Positions 10,915-22,276 are shown, counted from the stretch's first letter. The stretch: 64,000 nucleotides of DNA from Tridacna crocea (GCA_943736015.1 OX031064.1:41963361-42027360); one strand, 5' to 3'. Translations and numbers: made by a program. Notes: generated by a model from the sequence alone, not told the origin.

Positions 10915-11690
10915 GGGTACGGACAAAACCCCCCTAGGACAAAACCCCCCTAGGACAAAACCCCCATGGACAAAACCCCCCTGGACAAAACCCCCATACC
11001 CTTAACTGAAAAGTGGACAAAACCCCCATGGTTTTAAAATGATTCTTTTTGTACAACAAAAGTTGAATAAAAAATAATGTTTTTGTATAAGTTAAATTGA
11101 TTTGATATGATTTTTTTTTCTTTAAATTTAGCTTTATGATCAAAAATGTGTTTTTTTTCTTAAAATTTTGCCTTATGACCAAAAATGTGTTTTTTTCTTA
11201 ATACATTCATAATGAATTCATAATAAATTATAAATGCATTCATACAATGGAAAAAATCATTTAGATATTAATCAAAGGACTTTTTTTTCTTATTTGGTGC
11301 TAAATATTAGTGAATATGACAGGTGTAAACTTGCAAATCAGGTGTCTTAATCCCTTCTCAACACCTGTCTTGCCCAAGTCTGCATAGGTGTTGATATATC
11401 AATAGAAATTATCAACAAACTTGAGGTACAAATTAAAATAAGATAGTATCTAAATCATTTTTTGCCTTTCATGTTTGATTTTTTCCTTAAATCAAAGAGA
11501 CTTGTTTTGAATACTTTAAAACTGTTTGCAAATTATGTGTGTTTTCTCAAATTTATATGCTTTTTATATATGATGGGGGTTTTGTCCTGGGGGGTTTTAT
11601 CCTGTGGGGGTTTTGTCCTAGGGGGGTTTTGTCCATGGGGGTTTTATCCTAGGGGGGTTTTGTCCTAGGGGGGTTTTGTCCTACACTCAC
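10915..11690 (+). mobile_element. foldback-type element with GGACAAAACCCCCCTA arrays, copy A
   Basis: The left end carries five degenerate head-to-tail units of about 16-18 bp (GGACAAAACCCCCCTA). The right end, 11571-11688, carries seven or eight units in the opposite sense (GGGGTTTTGTCCTA). The AT-rich interior has no coding capacity; frames crossing the arrays merely read Pro/Gly repeats. The G-rich strand could form quadruplexes. Short-unit TIR arrays like these resemble Drosophila foldback elements. Confidence 0.7.
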
Positions 11691-12089
11691 TGACCATTCA
11701 CCAAACACAAAAATTTTAGACTAGTCCACATTGAAAGCATTTGCAGACAACAAAAGGAGTTGTGAACCAAAAACATTTGCAGCTGATTGGAGCAAAAAAC
11801 AATATGGTCAAAATATTTTAGGATTTGCCCTTTAAACAGTAAACATCATTTTCTTACCACACTATTTTTCAAACACTCTTTCTTTGGGTGTTGAAAACTA
11901 GTCTAGGGTTTGTATGGTAAAGGGTGAAGTCTGTATCTGGCTTCCGCTAGTCATGGTCATAAATGTTAATCCATCACCGACCACTTGAAACAATACAGGA
12001 AATGATTACATAACATTTGCATATCTCACCCCTTTACACTGTAATGTTTGTTTGTGACAGTAAACCCATGTTACAGCTTTTATCGGTGT
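11691..12089. other. spacer between the two inverted copies
   Basis: About 400 bp of AT-rich DNA with no coding frame or repeat that I recognise, apart from weak similarity to the ends of the common MITE near 11700-11740 (ATTTTAGACTAGTCCACATTGAAAG). Confidence 0.4.
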
Positions 12090-13030
12090 GCGGTAAAAAT
12101 GTCAGGTAAAAATGCCGAGTGTAGGACAAAACCCCCCTAGGACAAACCCCCCTAGGACACCCACCCCCCCGGACAAAACCCCCCTAGGACAAAACCCCTA
12201 TAGGATAAAAGCCCCCTAGGACAAACCCCCCCCCCCCCCATCATATTTAAAAAGCATATAAATTTGAGAAAACACACATGATTTGCAAACAGTTTTAAAG
12301 TGTTCAAAACAAGTCTCTTTGATTTAAGGAAAAAAAATTAAACATGAAAGGCAAAAAATGATTTACATATTATCTTAATTTAATTTGTACCTCAAGTTTG
12401 TTATTGATATATTAACACCTATACAGACTTGGGTAAGACAGGTGTTGAGAAGGGATTAAGACACCTGATTTGCAAGTTTACACCTGCCATATTCACTAAT
12501 GTTTAGTAGTAGAGTTGAACATATAAAAGCACCAAACAAGAAAAAAATAATAATAAATTTAAATGAATTTATTATGAATATATACAGAAACAACACATTT
12601 TTGGTCATAAAGCACAATTTTTAGAAAAAAAAAACACACATTTTTTTATCATAAAGCTCAATTTTAAGAAAAAATATTGTTATCAAATCAATTTAACTTT
12701 TACAAAAACATTATTTTTTACAACCCCCACAAGTATTTAAAGCAGTAAATTTTATTCCACTTCAACATGATTGTACAAAAAGAATTATTTTAAAACCATG
12801 GAGGTTTTGTCCACTTTTCAGTAAAGGGTATGGGGGTTTTGTCCATAGGGGTTTTGTCCGTGGGGGTTTTGTCCTAGGGGGAGTTTTGTCCTAGGGGAGA
12901 TTTGTCTGTACCCCAAAATGCCATAGGTAAAAATGTCATAGGTAAAATGTCATAGGTAAAAATGTCAGAGTCAAAGTGGTAAATATGCCATAGGTAATAA
13001 TGTCATAGATAAAAATGTCAGAGATACTTA
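12090..13030. mobile_element. second foldback family with AAATGTCATAGGTAA units, hosting copy B
   Basis: Short arrays of an AAAAATGTCATAGGTA-type unit lie at 12095-12117 (two units) and 12915-13025 (seven or more, variable). They bracket the inverted GGACAAAACCCCCC element exactly, which suggests that element B inserted into, or is nested in, a different short-unit element. The right-hand units run in one sense only. Confidence 0.45.
12118..12905 (-). mobile_element. foldback-type element, copy B, inverted relative to copy A
   Basis: Read on the minus strand this matches copy A from end to end: the GGACAAAACCCCCC array, the segment with AAAAGTGGACAAAACC, the stretch near the ATGATTCTTTTTGTACAA motif, and the far array at 12118-12240. 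Small indels and diverged units show that it is not a recent copy. Together A and B form a near-palindrome of about 2 kb with a 430-bp spacer. Confidence 0.7.
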
Positions 13031-13474
13031 GTACATGATATGAAAAATGTGGCTCTGGCCTCTCACCAAATCCATTGAAGTAAAGCCATTCTTTGTAGAT
13101 TTGATAATATACCAATTGTCCGATACATTTGTATGTATTATCTATTTAACTATCTTCATTGTATCCATGCTATACTGTGACTTTCGAAAACATTGTAGGT
13201 AAAAGAGAAAATGCTGCTGACAAGCAATTTCTCCTTTTTCTACAATGTTTTTTACCCCATCAAAAAAAAAAATCCAAATATGTAAGTTAAATTTGATCTG
13301 TTGACTCTAATTGCTTTCAATTCGGTTGAGTCAATAAATTTGACGTTTGGTAACAATTTAAACATGTATTTTAAATTTCTTGAGAAACCAGTTCATACAA
13401 CTCGTACAAATCTCTTCGAATACTGCTTCCTGTGAACTTAACCAGAACTCGTCCCCAATGTGTGGGATTTATAT

Positions 13475-13703
13475 TTAACCCTTTACCAATCAATCCCTAG
13501 TTTTTACGACCCCGAAGACAGAAGACTTTTAAAAACATTGTAAGAAAAGGAGATAATGCTAGTAACCAGCCTATTCTTCTTTAACACTGTTTTAAACTGC
13601 TGGAAACAAATTTCAATTTTTGAAAAACATAATTTTATTTTGTGGTCTGCAAGCGATTTCAGTTTGGATCTGTTTAATACTTTGTCGTATGGTAAAGAGT
13701 TAA
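13475..13703 (+). mobile_element. TTAA-flanked palindromic MITE copy (13.5 kb)
   Basis: It starts TTAACCCTTTACCAATCAAT and ends GTCGTATGGTAAAGAGTTAA. The 12-15 bp terminal inverted repeat lies inside TTAA on both sides, as in piggyBac-like elements. The core hairpin is present but diverged. It is immediately followed by a damaged half-copy to about 13800. Confidence 0.7.
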
Positions 13704-13803
13704 AAATAGAAAATATTGTGGATAAAGGATCAATTGATAGTTACCAGCTCTATGTTTTTACAATGACTCTGAAATCGTCTGTACTGCAATTTCACAGGAA
13801 TGT

Positions 13804-15031
13804 CAGTATTAACCGTTCAGACCCTATTAGACCGATTTGAGACTTACCCAAATTGTTTATTTTTTTATAATAAAACAATTGAAACAATTTGCAGAAGACA
13901 AACAAGAACTGAACAAATTTACACTGTCCTTTCCCACGGCTTACAATTCAATACTTTAAGACTTTCACAGAGGAGCTCTTTATGGAACATATAATAATAT
14001 GTATTATAAATTTTTGCATGGAATGGATCATGTATAAAGGTAAACAGCGAAAAAGTATTTCACACAGGTAGATCCCCTCTACCTCTCTCTGATGTTCATG
14101 TATTTCTGTATCATGGTAAGAAATACGACTAATATAGTTTTCAAAATAATTTTGAGAACTGTCTTAATAATCTCGGAACATATTCTTTTATCAAATTTCA
14201 CGCGTGTTAACAGCATTTCAAACTATTCTTTTTCTCATGAAAATCGCGATTTATTGTGTAACCCTTCACCCATGAGAGAACAAATTTTGTACCTCTCAAT
14301 GTTTACAGAATTCTTTACAGGTACAATTATAGGATCAATGAACAAATAGTTAGAACTAACATCTCACGATTATCAACCGTTAAAGTCAAGAAAAAGGTTA
14401 TTTGACATGAAAATAGTGTCGGAGAAATATCTTTAAAAGTGTCGGTGAACTGCCTAGTCGTGTAACTATCCTGAAACCGTCCTTTTCATTATTATTGTTA
14501 ATTCCGCCCGTTAATCTACTGAAAATGCTTCACGTCAAACAAAGCTTATGCCGTACACTTAATTTCATCATGTATAGAATATTTCCGTAAGCGACGTTCG
14601 CCCCGTGGCCTAATACATGTAGGCGTGATACTCAACACGCTGTTCAAAAGTCCGGCATAACATCGTTATTTTCGCTATTAGTGGGCGAAATTTTACTTTA
14701 TCCTTATCAGATACTATTAAGTTTCATTAAAAATTTGGTGGTACATGTACGGCCTTACCGGCCGAGAATCGTGTATTTCTTCGTCTTAAATATCGCTCAG
14801 TTCACTATCTTAAACAAGGTCCATATTGAAACAAACGCTCCTATGACGTCACAGATCAAGGTGCGCTACAATGAGTAAGGAAGGTCAGCGATGCAGGAAA
14901 AACCAATAAGCAAAAATATGAATTGAAAAAAGTACTTTCACTAATTTTTTTTTCAAAATACAACATTACCAGGTTACCATTTGATAAATGTAGATTTGAA
15001 AATTAATCATATCAGAAACTTGTTGATTTGC
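13804..15031. other. gene-free stretch
   Basis: AT-rich with no recognised domain on either strand. Open frames of 60-85 codons here are scattered among all frames and have no promoter or splice context. Confidence 0.4.
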
Positions 15032-15584
15032 CCTTTAAAGGTGGGTATTTAGAATTTTTACATCTCACCAAATTAAAAAAATATATATATCACTGAAATT
15101 CATATGAAAAAATAAAACAAATGATCAATAATTAAGATTCATATAATTACAAAAAAAAAAAAATGGTGGTGTTCCCTTAAGTTGAAAGGCTACGTAGCCT
15201 CTTAAGGTATTTTTAGATTTCGCGCCAAAAATCATTAAAGCATTGTGGGAATGTCCAGTGACTGGTACGTGACCCATGACGCTTAAATTCCATTACATAA
15301 AAACATGTAATTATTTTGCATAATGTCGTCTTCGGACGCCATGTTTGAAACTTCGTCTGAGTATTCCTGTTTGTAGATGAGCGAATTGATCATCTAAAAA
15401 TAGAACGTGTCTCCCGTTGGTGTCAACCTTAGCCGTAGTGAATCTCTAATTTCTCGTGTTGTCGGATGGTTTTCGACTACTGATTTTTTATGAATGAAAA
15501 TTAAATGGCTTTGGGAGTATAAGGATGATTTCTTTTGCATTTTTGTTAAATTTTCTTCCCAAAATCTGAAGGGCAACCTTTAAG
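15032..15584 (+). mobile_element. roughly 550-bp MITE, copy 1
   Basis: It starts CCTTTAAAGGTGGGTATTTA and ends near CTGAAGGGCAACCTTTAAGA, so the ends are imperfect inverted repeats of about 20 bp. Internal landmarks GGCTACGTAGCCTCTTA and AATAGAACGTGT recur in the copies at 27003 and 39343. It has no coding capacity. Confidence 0.65.
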
Positions 15585-16049
15585 AGCTGAAAGTGTTGCT
15601 TTTATTTTTTGGGTTATGAGAAATGATTTTTCTTCTGGCCCTTAAGTTTAGTTTGGCAGTATACATCCAAGAATTTAGAAATATAATAAACGATAGTATT
15701 AAAATATATCAAATTTGCAAACAAGATTTTCACTTACAAGCAAATTTTAAAGCCTTTTTATTTTTTTCCCAAGATATCCGAAATCAGATTTTCGCATTTT
15801 GACATCCATGCCACACATATATTGTTCAGCAGATTTTTTTTTTCCTATTGAAATGTTTTACTAGTTCATTTTATTTTGGGGAAAGAAGCAATACAACACA
15901 AGTTAATGTGTCTCAAATACTGAATTTTGTCTCTTGCAAGGTAGAAAGGTATTGTGTGAAAAAGGTAAAATGCTGATTATGACCATCTTTTGACACAGTT
16001 TTGAAATAGTTGATCTTCACTGTCGAGAACGACCCGAGAGTGTTTGGTT

Positions 16050-16296
16050 AAGGGTTAAAAATCGACAAGTTAAAGTTTTTCCTTTTTCATGTCGCTTTTA
16101 ACAACCTTGAGGGTGAAGCCTTTTGAAAATATCGCGAGAAAAGGAGAAATGCTGGTAAGCAGCATTTTCTTCTTTTCCCACAATGTTTATTACTCCATGT
16201 TTAACAAATTTCATGTTTTGAGTTACATTTTATTTTTCATTCGGGGATACTTCAATTTTGACAAGTGTATTTTTTTCTCTTATGGTAAAGATTTAA
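16050..16296 (+). mobile_element. palindromic MITE copy, left end damaged
   Basis: The core (CTTTTGAAAATATCGCGAGA to TTCTTTTCCCACAATG) and the right end TATGGTAAAGATTTAA are present; the left end is degraded. It shares its terminal TTAA with the next copy, so two copies sit head-to-tail. Confidence 0.6.
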
Positions 16297-16519
16297 CCCA
16301 TTACAACACAATCCCTTCCTTTGACAACTCTGAGAAAGAAGCCTTTAGAAAAGAATGTGGGAAAAGGAGAAATGCTGGTAACCAGCATTTTCTACTTTTT
16401 CCACAATGTTTTCTACCCATAATAAAACAAATTTGTTTTTTCACTCACTTTTATTTTGTCGGCTGCAAATTCTTTCGATTTGGAAAAGCCTAAAACATAG
16501 TCGTTTGGTAAAGAGTTAA
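16293..16519 (+). mobile_element. palindromic MITE copy (16.3 kb)
   Basis: Full length with TTAA at both ends (TTAACCCATTACAACACAAT to GTTTGGTAAAGAGTTAA). The core palindrome AAATGCTGGTAACCAGCATTT is intact. Confidence 0.75.
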
Positions 16520-16755
16520 CCAACTGAATAAAAGTGTTTACTGGAATGGTTAAAAAAGATGTGCTCATCCTGAATCACGTGCGTATATACAAGCTTACGT
16601 TCAGGTCGAGTTAGATTCTTCTTCTTTTTCTTATGTTTGTAGCAATTTCTCACGTTACTTTTTAAACCTTCCCAAATATCATATTGCATGTCTCCTGTCA
16701 CTTTTGTTGCTGATATTCGGATGGAGTTTTTAAACTCACATGGGATAGGCTTTTT

Positions 16756-17904
16756 CTAAAACCAGTGCGTAAAACCAAAAACGTCCTTTACTTCAGCTTT
16801 TATCAGTGTGCGCAATATACCAGTCACGAATACATCCTCTATATTCATGTAGTCCAAATATCTCGCCATTTTGTAGATTTCCATCGCTTTCGATCCGGGA
16901 ACAACGTAAGTATTGCCACATGTATATGTGGGATAAACCGGAAACGGAAATGACTTCGACGCCACTTTCCATCGACCAGTACGTAGAACTGCTGCATTTT
17001 CTTGAGTATGACCGTAAAATGTCGCTGTTTCAGTTTGAGAAGCATTTTTCAACATTTCAATCAGATTATGTACATGAACAAAAACGTCCTCATCAGCTTT
17101 TAAGATATATCTAGCTCCTGGGCAGAATTGTGCCACCCATCGAATTCCAGTGATAACCTTGTACGTTAAATTGAAATAAGAATCTTCAAAATCTGCTTGA
17201 ATTATATCATGATAAGTCTTACTTTCATCTTTCACTATCATATTCATTAACTGTGATTTACCCCTACCGAACAGGAACACCAACTTCACTTTGTCTGGAA
17301 GAACTCCGACTTTTGGCCACATACCCGGATTTGCAGATCGTCCCCATGTCTTTCTAATGGCTTCACGCGTATCTATATGTGAATGGACAGATAACACCAT
17401 AATAAGGAGGAAAGGATCGGGAGTCTTAGTGCAGATGTTCTTTCCATTGAGTAAAAATGGAAAATCGAACAGTGATTTCTGTTTGACTGCTGAGCCTACC
17501 TTGTAAAATTTTTTCAGCCATTTTGTATTTGGTGTCACATTGTATTTTGTCTGAATTTCTCTGTCAGTCTCTAGAATATTCTCTGCGCTACTTGTGTTGG
17601 ACGTGTTCGACTTAGTATTACTCAAAGCGTCCAGTTTAGTCGAAATTGTTAAACCTCTCCAATTATGATTTGCCCCTGTTTTTATTCCTTGACTCTCACT
17701 GTGTGCATTACGAATCAATGAGGTCACAGGCATTTTTACTGACAGGTAAACTCTGTCACGTACGGATGAGTTGATACCACGTGATTCAAGATTGTCCTGA
17801 GACAGGATTGTCGTTAGCACTGTCGTAGAAACACTTATTGTGATGACTACAACAAACTTTCTTGTTTGGCAGCAAAGTTTTCTGATGTTTTTCAGGCAGA
17901 TCAT
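16756..17904 (-). CDS. beta-1,3-galactosyltransferase-like (GT31) glycosyltransferase
   Basis: 382 residues with type II Golgi topology: a short cytoplasmic Lys/Arg/Cys tail, one signal-anchor helix (about residues 17-34), a Ser/Thr/Asn-rich stem to about 160, then the catalytic domain. GT31 landmarks in order are REAIRKTWG (180-188), FLFG (210-213), DIIQADFEDSYFNLTYKV (233-250), the DxD-type metal/UDP-sugar motif KADEDVFV (269-276), YPTYTCGNTYVV (324-335) and EDVFVTG (356-362). N-glycosylation sequons occur in the stem and at N245. Enzymes of this family add Gal or GlcNAc in beta-1,3 linkage in the Golgi; the donor and acceptor cannot be told here. The length fits the family. The coding region is in one exon. 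An acceptor-like TTTCTTATTTCAG ends at 17932, so at least one upstream exon (probably 5' UTR) is likely. Exact orthology is uncertain. Confidence 0.93.
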   Translation of the reverse strand: MICLKNIRKLCCQTRKFVVVITISVSTTVLTTILSQDNLESRGINSSVRDRVYLSVKMPVTSLIRNAHSESQGIKTGANHNWRGLTISTKLDALSNTKSNTSNTSSAENILETDREIQTKYNVTPNTKWLKKFYKVGSAVKQKSLFDFPFLLNGKNICTKTPDPFLLIMVLSVHSHIDTREAIRKTWGRSANPGMWPKVGVLPDKVKLVFLFGRGKSQLMNMIVKDESKTYHDIIQADFEDSYFNLTYKVITGIRWVAQFCPGARYILKADEDVFVHVHNLIEMLKNASQTETATFYGHTQENAAVLRTGRWKVASKSFPFPVYPTYTCGNTYVVPGSKAMEIYKMARYLDYMNIEDVFVTGILRTLIKAEVKDVFGFTHWF

Positions 17905-17931
17905 AATTATCTCGGGTTGGCAGCAGGTTTT

Positions 17932-17945
17932 CTGAAATAAGAAAT
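17932..17945 (-). promoter_or_regulatory. splice acceptor upstream of the GT31 coding exon
   Basis: On the minus strand a pyrimidine-rich tract ends in TTTCTTATTTCAG, with the exon starting at 17931, 27 nt before the ATG. The frame is open from the acceptor to the ATG, so an upstream coding extension cannot be excluded. Confidence 0.5.
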
Positions 17946-17991
17946 ATCATTTGAAGGAACATGAACATTTATAATAGTTCTGTCGACTTTT

Positions 17992-18035
17992 CTTTTCCTT
18001 CTTCTTCTTCTTCTTCTTATTGTTGTTGTTGTTCA
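17992..18035. repeat. TTC and TTG trinucleotide microsatellites
   Basis: Adjacent runs of TTC/CTT and TTG units upstream of the GT31 gene, in its likely 5' intron. Confidence 0.85.
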
Positions 18036-18539
18036 TATAATTATTACGCAAGACCAGGAATCGCAAACATACAACAACACGAAGAACCAGGATGGCCCTG
18101 AATCGCTCACCAGAGCCTTTGCTCATTCCAGAAAATAAAAATGTCAAGTATGTATAAGATTTCAAACCAATCACAAGCCTTGATACATGTTATGTAACTG
18201 CAGTTGGACACATAGGGGTTTGTCCAAGATTTGGCCAAATAATCCACTTCTTGACTCGAACAACTTATATTTCAACTTTTCTTACATAGATCTGCACGTT
18301 TTGGAAGGACAAAGCTCCTTCCAAGTTTGAAAAATATAGCTTAGAAATGTGGCTACCAAAGGAATTCGGTTGATGGGGACCAACTTTCTTTGAGTTGCAT
18401 AATGGAGAAACATGAATGATCTGAAACGAAGTAAATTTCTAGCGATTAAAAATAATGCGAGATAAATATGATACTGTTTGTAAAAAGCAATGATTAAACA
18501 TTTCCGTCAATAGTTTGAGAAGCTGTCTACGACACAAAT
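18036..18539. other. probable 5' region or intron of the GT31 gene; nothing coding
   Basis: No confident exon is visible here; the upstream exon of the galactosyltransferase gene may lie here or further right. Confidence 0.3.
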
Positions 18540-18581
18540 TTAACCCTTTACAACATGGCAACATTTTAGACCATACCAAAT

Positions 18582-18806
18582 TTAACTCTTTACCACACGA
18601 GAAAATTTTAGACTGGTCCAAATTGGAAGCATTTGCAGAAGACAAAAATAAATGTGACTGAAAAATTGAAACATGTTTTGGGAAGGGAAGAAAACATCGT
18701 GGGAAAAGGAGAAAATGCTGGTTACCAGCATTTTCTCCTTTTCCCTCAATGTTTTCAGAAGGCTTCTTTTTCAGGGCCGTTAAAAGTCGGGATTGTGTGG
18801 TAAAGG
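18582..18806 (-). mobile_element. palindromic MITE copy, inverted
   Basis: It begins TTAACTCTTTACCACACGA and ends TTGTGTGGTAAAGG without the second TTAA. The core hairpin GAAAATGCTGGTTACCAGCA is intact. A fragment of another left end (18540-18581) precedes it. Confidence 0.65.
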
Positions 18807-19660
18807 CACCAATCTTAATGGTACAAAAGTAAACAAAGCGGATCTTAGAATGCGTTCAATTTTACAAAATACCATTTAGCTAGTATGCCATTATTGTGAA
18901 GATCAGAATCAGTTACTAGTATTGTATGGTTAGTTCAAGAGTTAGTCACTAACAGAGAAACTAATATCAAAACCAGATTTAAAGTTGTCTGGTCACTCTT
19001 CTTTATAATGCTTTCAAAAGTAATAAATTGAAACAACAACATAAATGTGTAATTTTATAGTTATTAGTATTTGTACTTAGTTATTAGTATTTGAACGTGT
19101 ATTTTGTTTTCATTTAGAAATTGATTTAATACGGAGCATGGGTTATTAGTTAAGATTCATTTATGTCAGTATTTTATTATGCAGCATACAACCTTCTCAA
19201 AACTTAACAAAAACTTTCAACCTAATTTACCTCGTTTAATCGTACAATATACACTGCAGAAAACAAGATTCCTAGTTTTTAAATCACTCTTACATTTTAA
19301 GATACTTATAGATACAATGTCCACTTAATCACTTATATTATTTATTTCATTCAATATTTGTATATTATTGAAATATGTCATATATATTGCCTGCTTTGTA
19401 ATTAATTGTTATGACCATTGGACTTATATGCTTTTGTATCAAAATATTTTTTTTATTTACTTTTTGCCTGGTTTCAAAATAAATATTTCTGCCAACAAAA
19501 ATAGTATTATTTGGACAGACCAAACAATATCAGATTGTCATCTGCACGTTTTCCATACTCTTTGAATAGTATAATTTAGACTTAAATTCTTTGTAATAGT
19601 CAATTTTTATATTTATCGTTTTTGTTGCAATTCAGCCCTAAACATGATACAAAAATCGCC
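18807..19660. other. AT-rich gene-free stretch
   Basis: No domain or repeat structure apart from a short direct duplication of TTATAGTTATTAGTATTTG-like text near 19060-19100. Confidence 0.4.
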
Positions 19661-19889
19661 TTAACCCATTACAAAACGACAATATTTTAGCCTTGTCCAA
19701 ATCGAAAGCATTTGCAGACGACAAAATAAAAGTGACTGAAAATTTGAAATTTGTTCTGTGAAGGGAAGAAAAAATTGTGGGAACAGGAGAAAATGCTGGT
19801 CACCAGCATTTTTTCCTTTTTCCACAATGTTTTCTATAAGTTTCTTTTTCAGGGACGTCAAAAGTAGGGAGTGTGTGGAAATGGGTTAA
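19661..19889 (-). mobile_element. palindromic MITE copy (19.7 kb), inverted
   Basis: TTAA at both ends, 229 bp, core AAATGCTGGTCACCAGCATTT. Confidence 0.75.
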
Positions 19890-19943
19890 GGTAAACATGT
19901 AATCGCTTCGCCACCGGTTGTTAGTTGGGAGTCATCTCTTAGA

Positions 19944-20332
19944 AAGACAGACACACAGTCAAACAACCAGATAGACACACAGTCAAACAACCAGATAGAC
20001 AGACACACAGTCAAACAACCAGACAGACACACAGTCAAACAACCAGACAGACAGACACACAGTCAAACAACCAGACAGACAGACACACAGTCAAACAACC
20101 AGATAGTCACCCACACAGTCAAACAACCAGATAGACACACAGTCAAACAACCAGACAGACAGACACACAGTCAAACAACAACCAGATAGACACACAGTCA
20201 AACAACCAGACAGACAGACACACAGTCAAACAACCAGACAGACAGACACACAGTCAAACAACAAGATAGACACACAGTCAAACAACCAGACAGACAGACA
20301 CACAGTCAAACAACCAGACAGACAGACACACA
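19944..20332. repeat. minisatellite, CAGTCAAACAACCAGACAGA units
   Basis: About 15 units of roughly 22-28 bp; the variable part is the number of GACA/CAGA repeats and a C/T change in CAGAYAGA. No coding or structural role can be inferred. Confidence 0.95.
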
Positions 20333-20508
20333 AAACAAAAGGCTTACCAAAGACGATGCGCAGTTTTATTCAACTATATATTCATCTTTATGTGTTTTTC
20401 TTTTGTCAAAAATATCACTGTATATTCTTAAAGCTTTAAAAATTACAATATATATATATATACAAAATAATCAAACAAATCGAACAAAGCATATACACTC
20501 CTTTACCC

Positions 20509-20740
20509 TTAACCCTTTCCCAAACGAAACACTTTTGGACTAGACCAAATTGAAAGCATTTGCAGACGACAGATCAATTCTTGCTTAAAAGATGATTTCT
20601 GTCTATGATAGGGCCGAAAACATTGTGGGAAAAGGAGAAAACGCTGGTTATCAGCATTTTCTCCCTCCTTTTCCACAATGTTTTCAAAAGGCTACTATTC
20701 TAGACCCGTAAAAACCAAGGATTGTTTTGGAAAGGGTTAA
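20509..20740 (-). mobile_element. palindromic MITE copy (20.5 kb), inverted member of a pair
   Basis: TTAA at both ends (TTAACCCTTTCCCAAACGAA to TTTTGGAAAGGGTTAA). It faces the next copy across an 17-bp gap. Confidence 0.75.
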
Positions 20741-20757
20741 CAACACAGTCCCGAGTT

Positions 20758-20984
20758 TTAACCTTTCCCAAACAATCCCTGGTTTTTACGAGTCTTCAAT
20801 AGTAGCCTTTTGAAAACATTGTGGGAAAAGGAAAAATGCTGGTAATCAGCATTTTCTCCTTTTCCCACAATGTTTTCTACCCTATCATAGACAGACATCA
20901 TCTTTTCAGCAAGAGTTGAATTGTCGTCTGCAATTGCTTTCAGTTTGGTCTAGTCCAAAAGTTTGTCGTTTGGGAAAGGGTTAA
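20758..20984 (+). mobile_element. palindromic MITE copy (20.8 kb), forward member of a pair
   Basis: TTAA at both ends, ending GTCGTTTGGGAAAGGGTTAA. With the previous copy it makes an inverted pair of about 475 bp whose arms also contain their own core palindromes. A half-core follows at 21003-21060. Confidence 0.75.
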
Positions 20985-21155
20985 GACCCTAAGTGGAACA
21001 GTTTAGAAAACTGGTAACCAGCATTTTCTCCTTTTCCAACAAAGTTTTCTGCTTTTTCACAGACGAATATTACATAATATAATCTGAATCACACTGCAAA
21101 CTGTTTCAAATTGAATAACGTCAATATTATGTTTTTAGGTTAAAGAAATAAACCT

Positions 21156-21357
21156 GGGTCTGTATTCACCAACCATTCTCAAGAACATTCCTTGTCTTAT
21201 TCTTCAGAATTAATTTTGTCAATGTGAAAGTAACAGTACATCTGATTGGCTAAACCATGTGGTTTAGCCAATCAGATGTTCTGTTACTTTCAGAGTCCGA
21301 AAATCTTGAAGAATAAGACAAAGAACATTCTTAAGAATAGTTGTTGAATACGGACCC
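21156..21357. mobile_element. hairpin MITE with GGGTCTGTATTCACCAAC ends
   Basis: A 202-bp near-perfect palindrome. The left arm starts GGGTCTGTATTCACCAACCA and the right arm ends TTGTTGAATACGGACCC. The centre is the palindrome GGCTAAACCATGTGGTTTAGCC. Arms of about 95 bp pair with few mismatches. Confidence 0.75.
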
Positions 21358-21742
21358 TGTTTTTTGTCAACAACTAAATGCCTTTGGTTTACTCTTGTAT
21401 ATTTTATCTTCTGTGGACAATTTGTAGGGCCTTGTAAGTTTGGGGAAAAATTGACAAAAGGAAGGATTGTTTCTAACAAGCACTTGGTCCTTGTGCCAGG
21501 ATTTTTTAACTTATGTTTGGATCTGCGCTCTGCCAAAATAGGTTTTATTGCATCTTCGTGATGCATTAGGCTTACACCAAGCAAGAAAATAGATAATCAG
21601 AGATCTAGAAAGTCCACTTCGTCTAATAAGCGACTTAATCATGAAGCAGACTGGTCATTTGACATTCAGAAGAAAGACCAAAAGCAAAAAGAAGCTGCGG
21701 CCCAGGTAAGCCAGCGCGGATTACTCAAACTGACCTGGGTAG

Positions 21743-22130
21743 ATGCTTTTTGTGGATGCATTAAGCTCCTTTTTCACAGAGCAATGTTCATTTACATTTA
21801 CACATATAATCCTTATTGTCAGTCAGACAGTTATAGGTGTTTCAGTTACTGTCAGCAGCTGTGATTTTTGTCTGTATGTCCGTGTGTTTGAACTACTTTC
21901 AAAAAACTTTTTTCCACCTAGTAAAACTGTTGTAAATGTAGAAAGTTCAAATGTTCATTTCCGCTTGCCCGATTATGCCACATTCCTTTCTTATTGTCAA
22001 GTCAGTACACTTCGTCATACAGTCTGTCGGACAGTCATAGGTGTTACTATTAGCAACTGTGATTTTTTGTTTGCATGTCTGTATGTTTAAATTTATTTCA
22101 AATAACCCTTTTCCCCTTACTTTAAGTCAC
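21743..22130. repeat. diverged direct duplication of about 190 bp
   Basis: Two adjacent stretches (about 21815-21930 and 22005-22120) share CAGTYATAGGTGTT, CTGTGATTTTTG and TTTCAAA..CTTTT in the same order and spacing. No protein family is recognised in either. Confidence 0.45.
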
Positions 22131-22276
22131 GTGATTTACTATGTTTTGAAAATGTATGTGAAGTAGTCGATGTACATGTACAAGTCTAAATAAAATACCT
22201 GTATCTGTAGTGTTTTTCACTGTACATGTTTCAAAGGACTTTTTACAAAGCCGACTGCCTATTGTTTTTTTTAATC

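Noticed and set aside
10934-11668. Gly/Trp/Phe-rich frames with repeated WGFCPRG or GVLSWGV
   Set aside because: They are translations of the GGGGTTTTGTCC arrays.
16765-17506. Plus-strand frames across the galactosyltransferase
   Set aside because: They are antisense shadows of the minus-strand GT31 coding exon.
19944-20332. CRISPR-like look of the CAGTCAAACAACCAG array
   Set aside because: The unit is continuous and has no unique spacers, and the genome is eukaryotic. It is a minisatellite.
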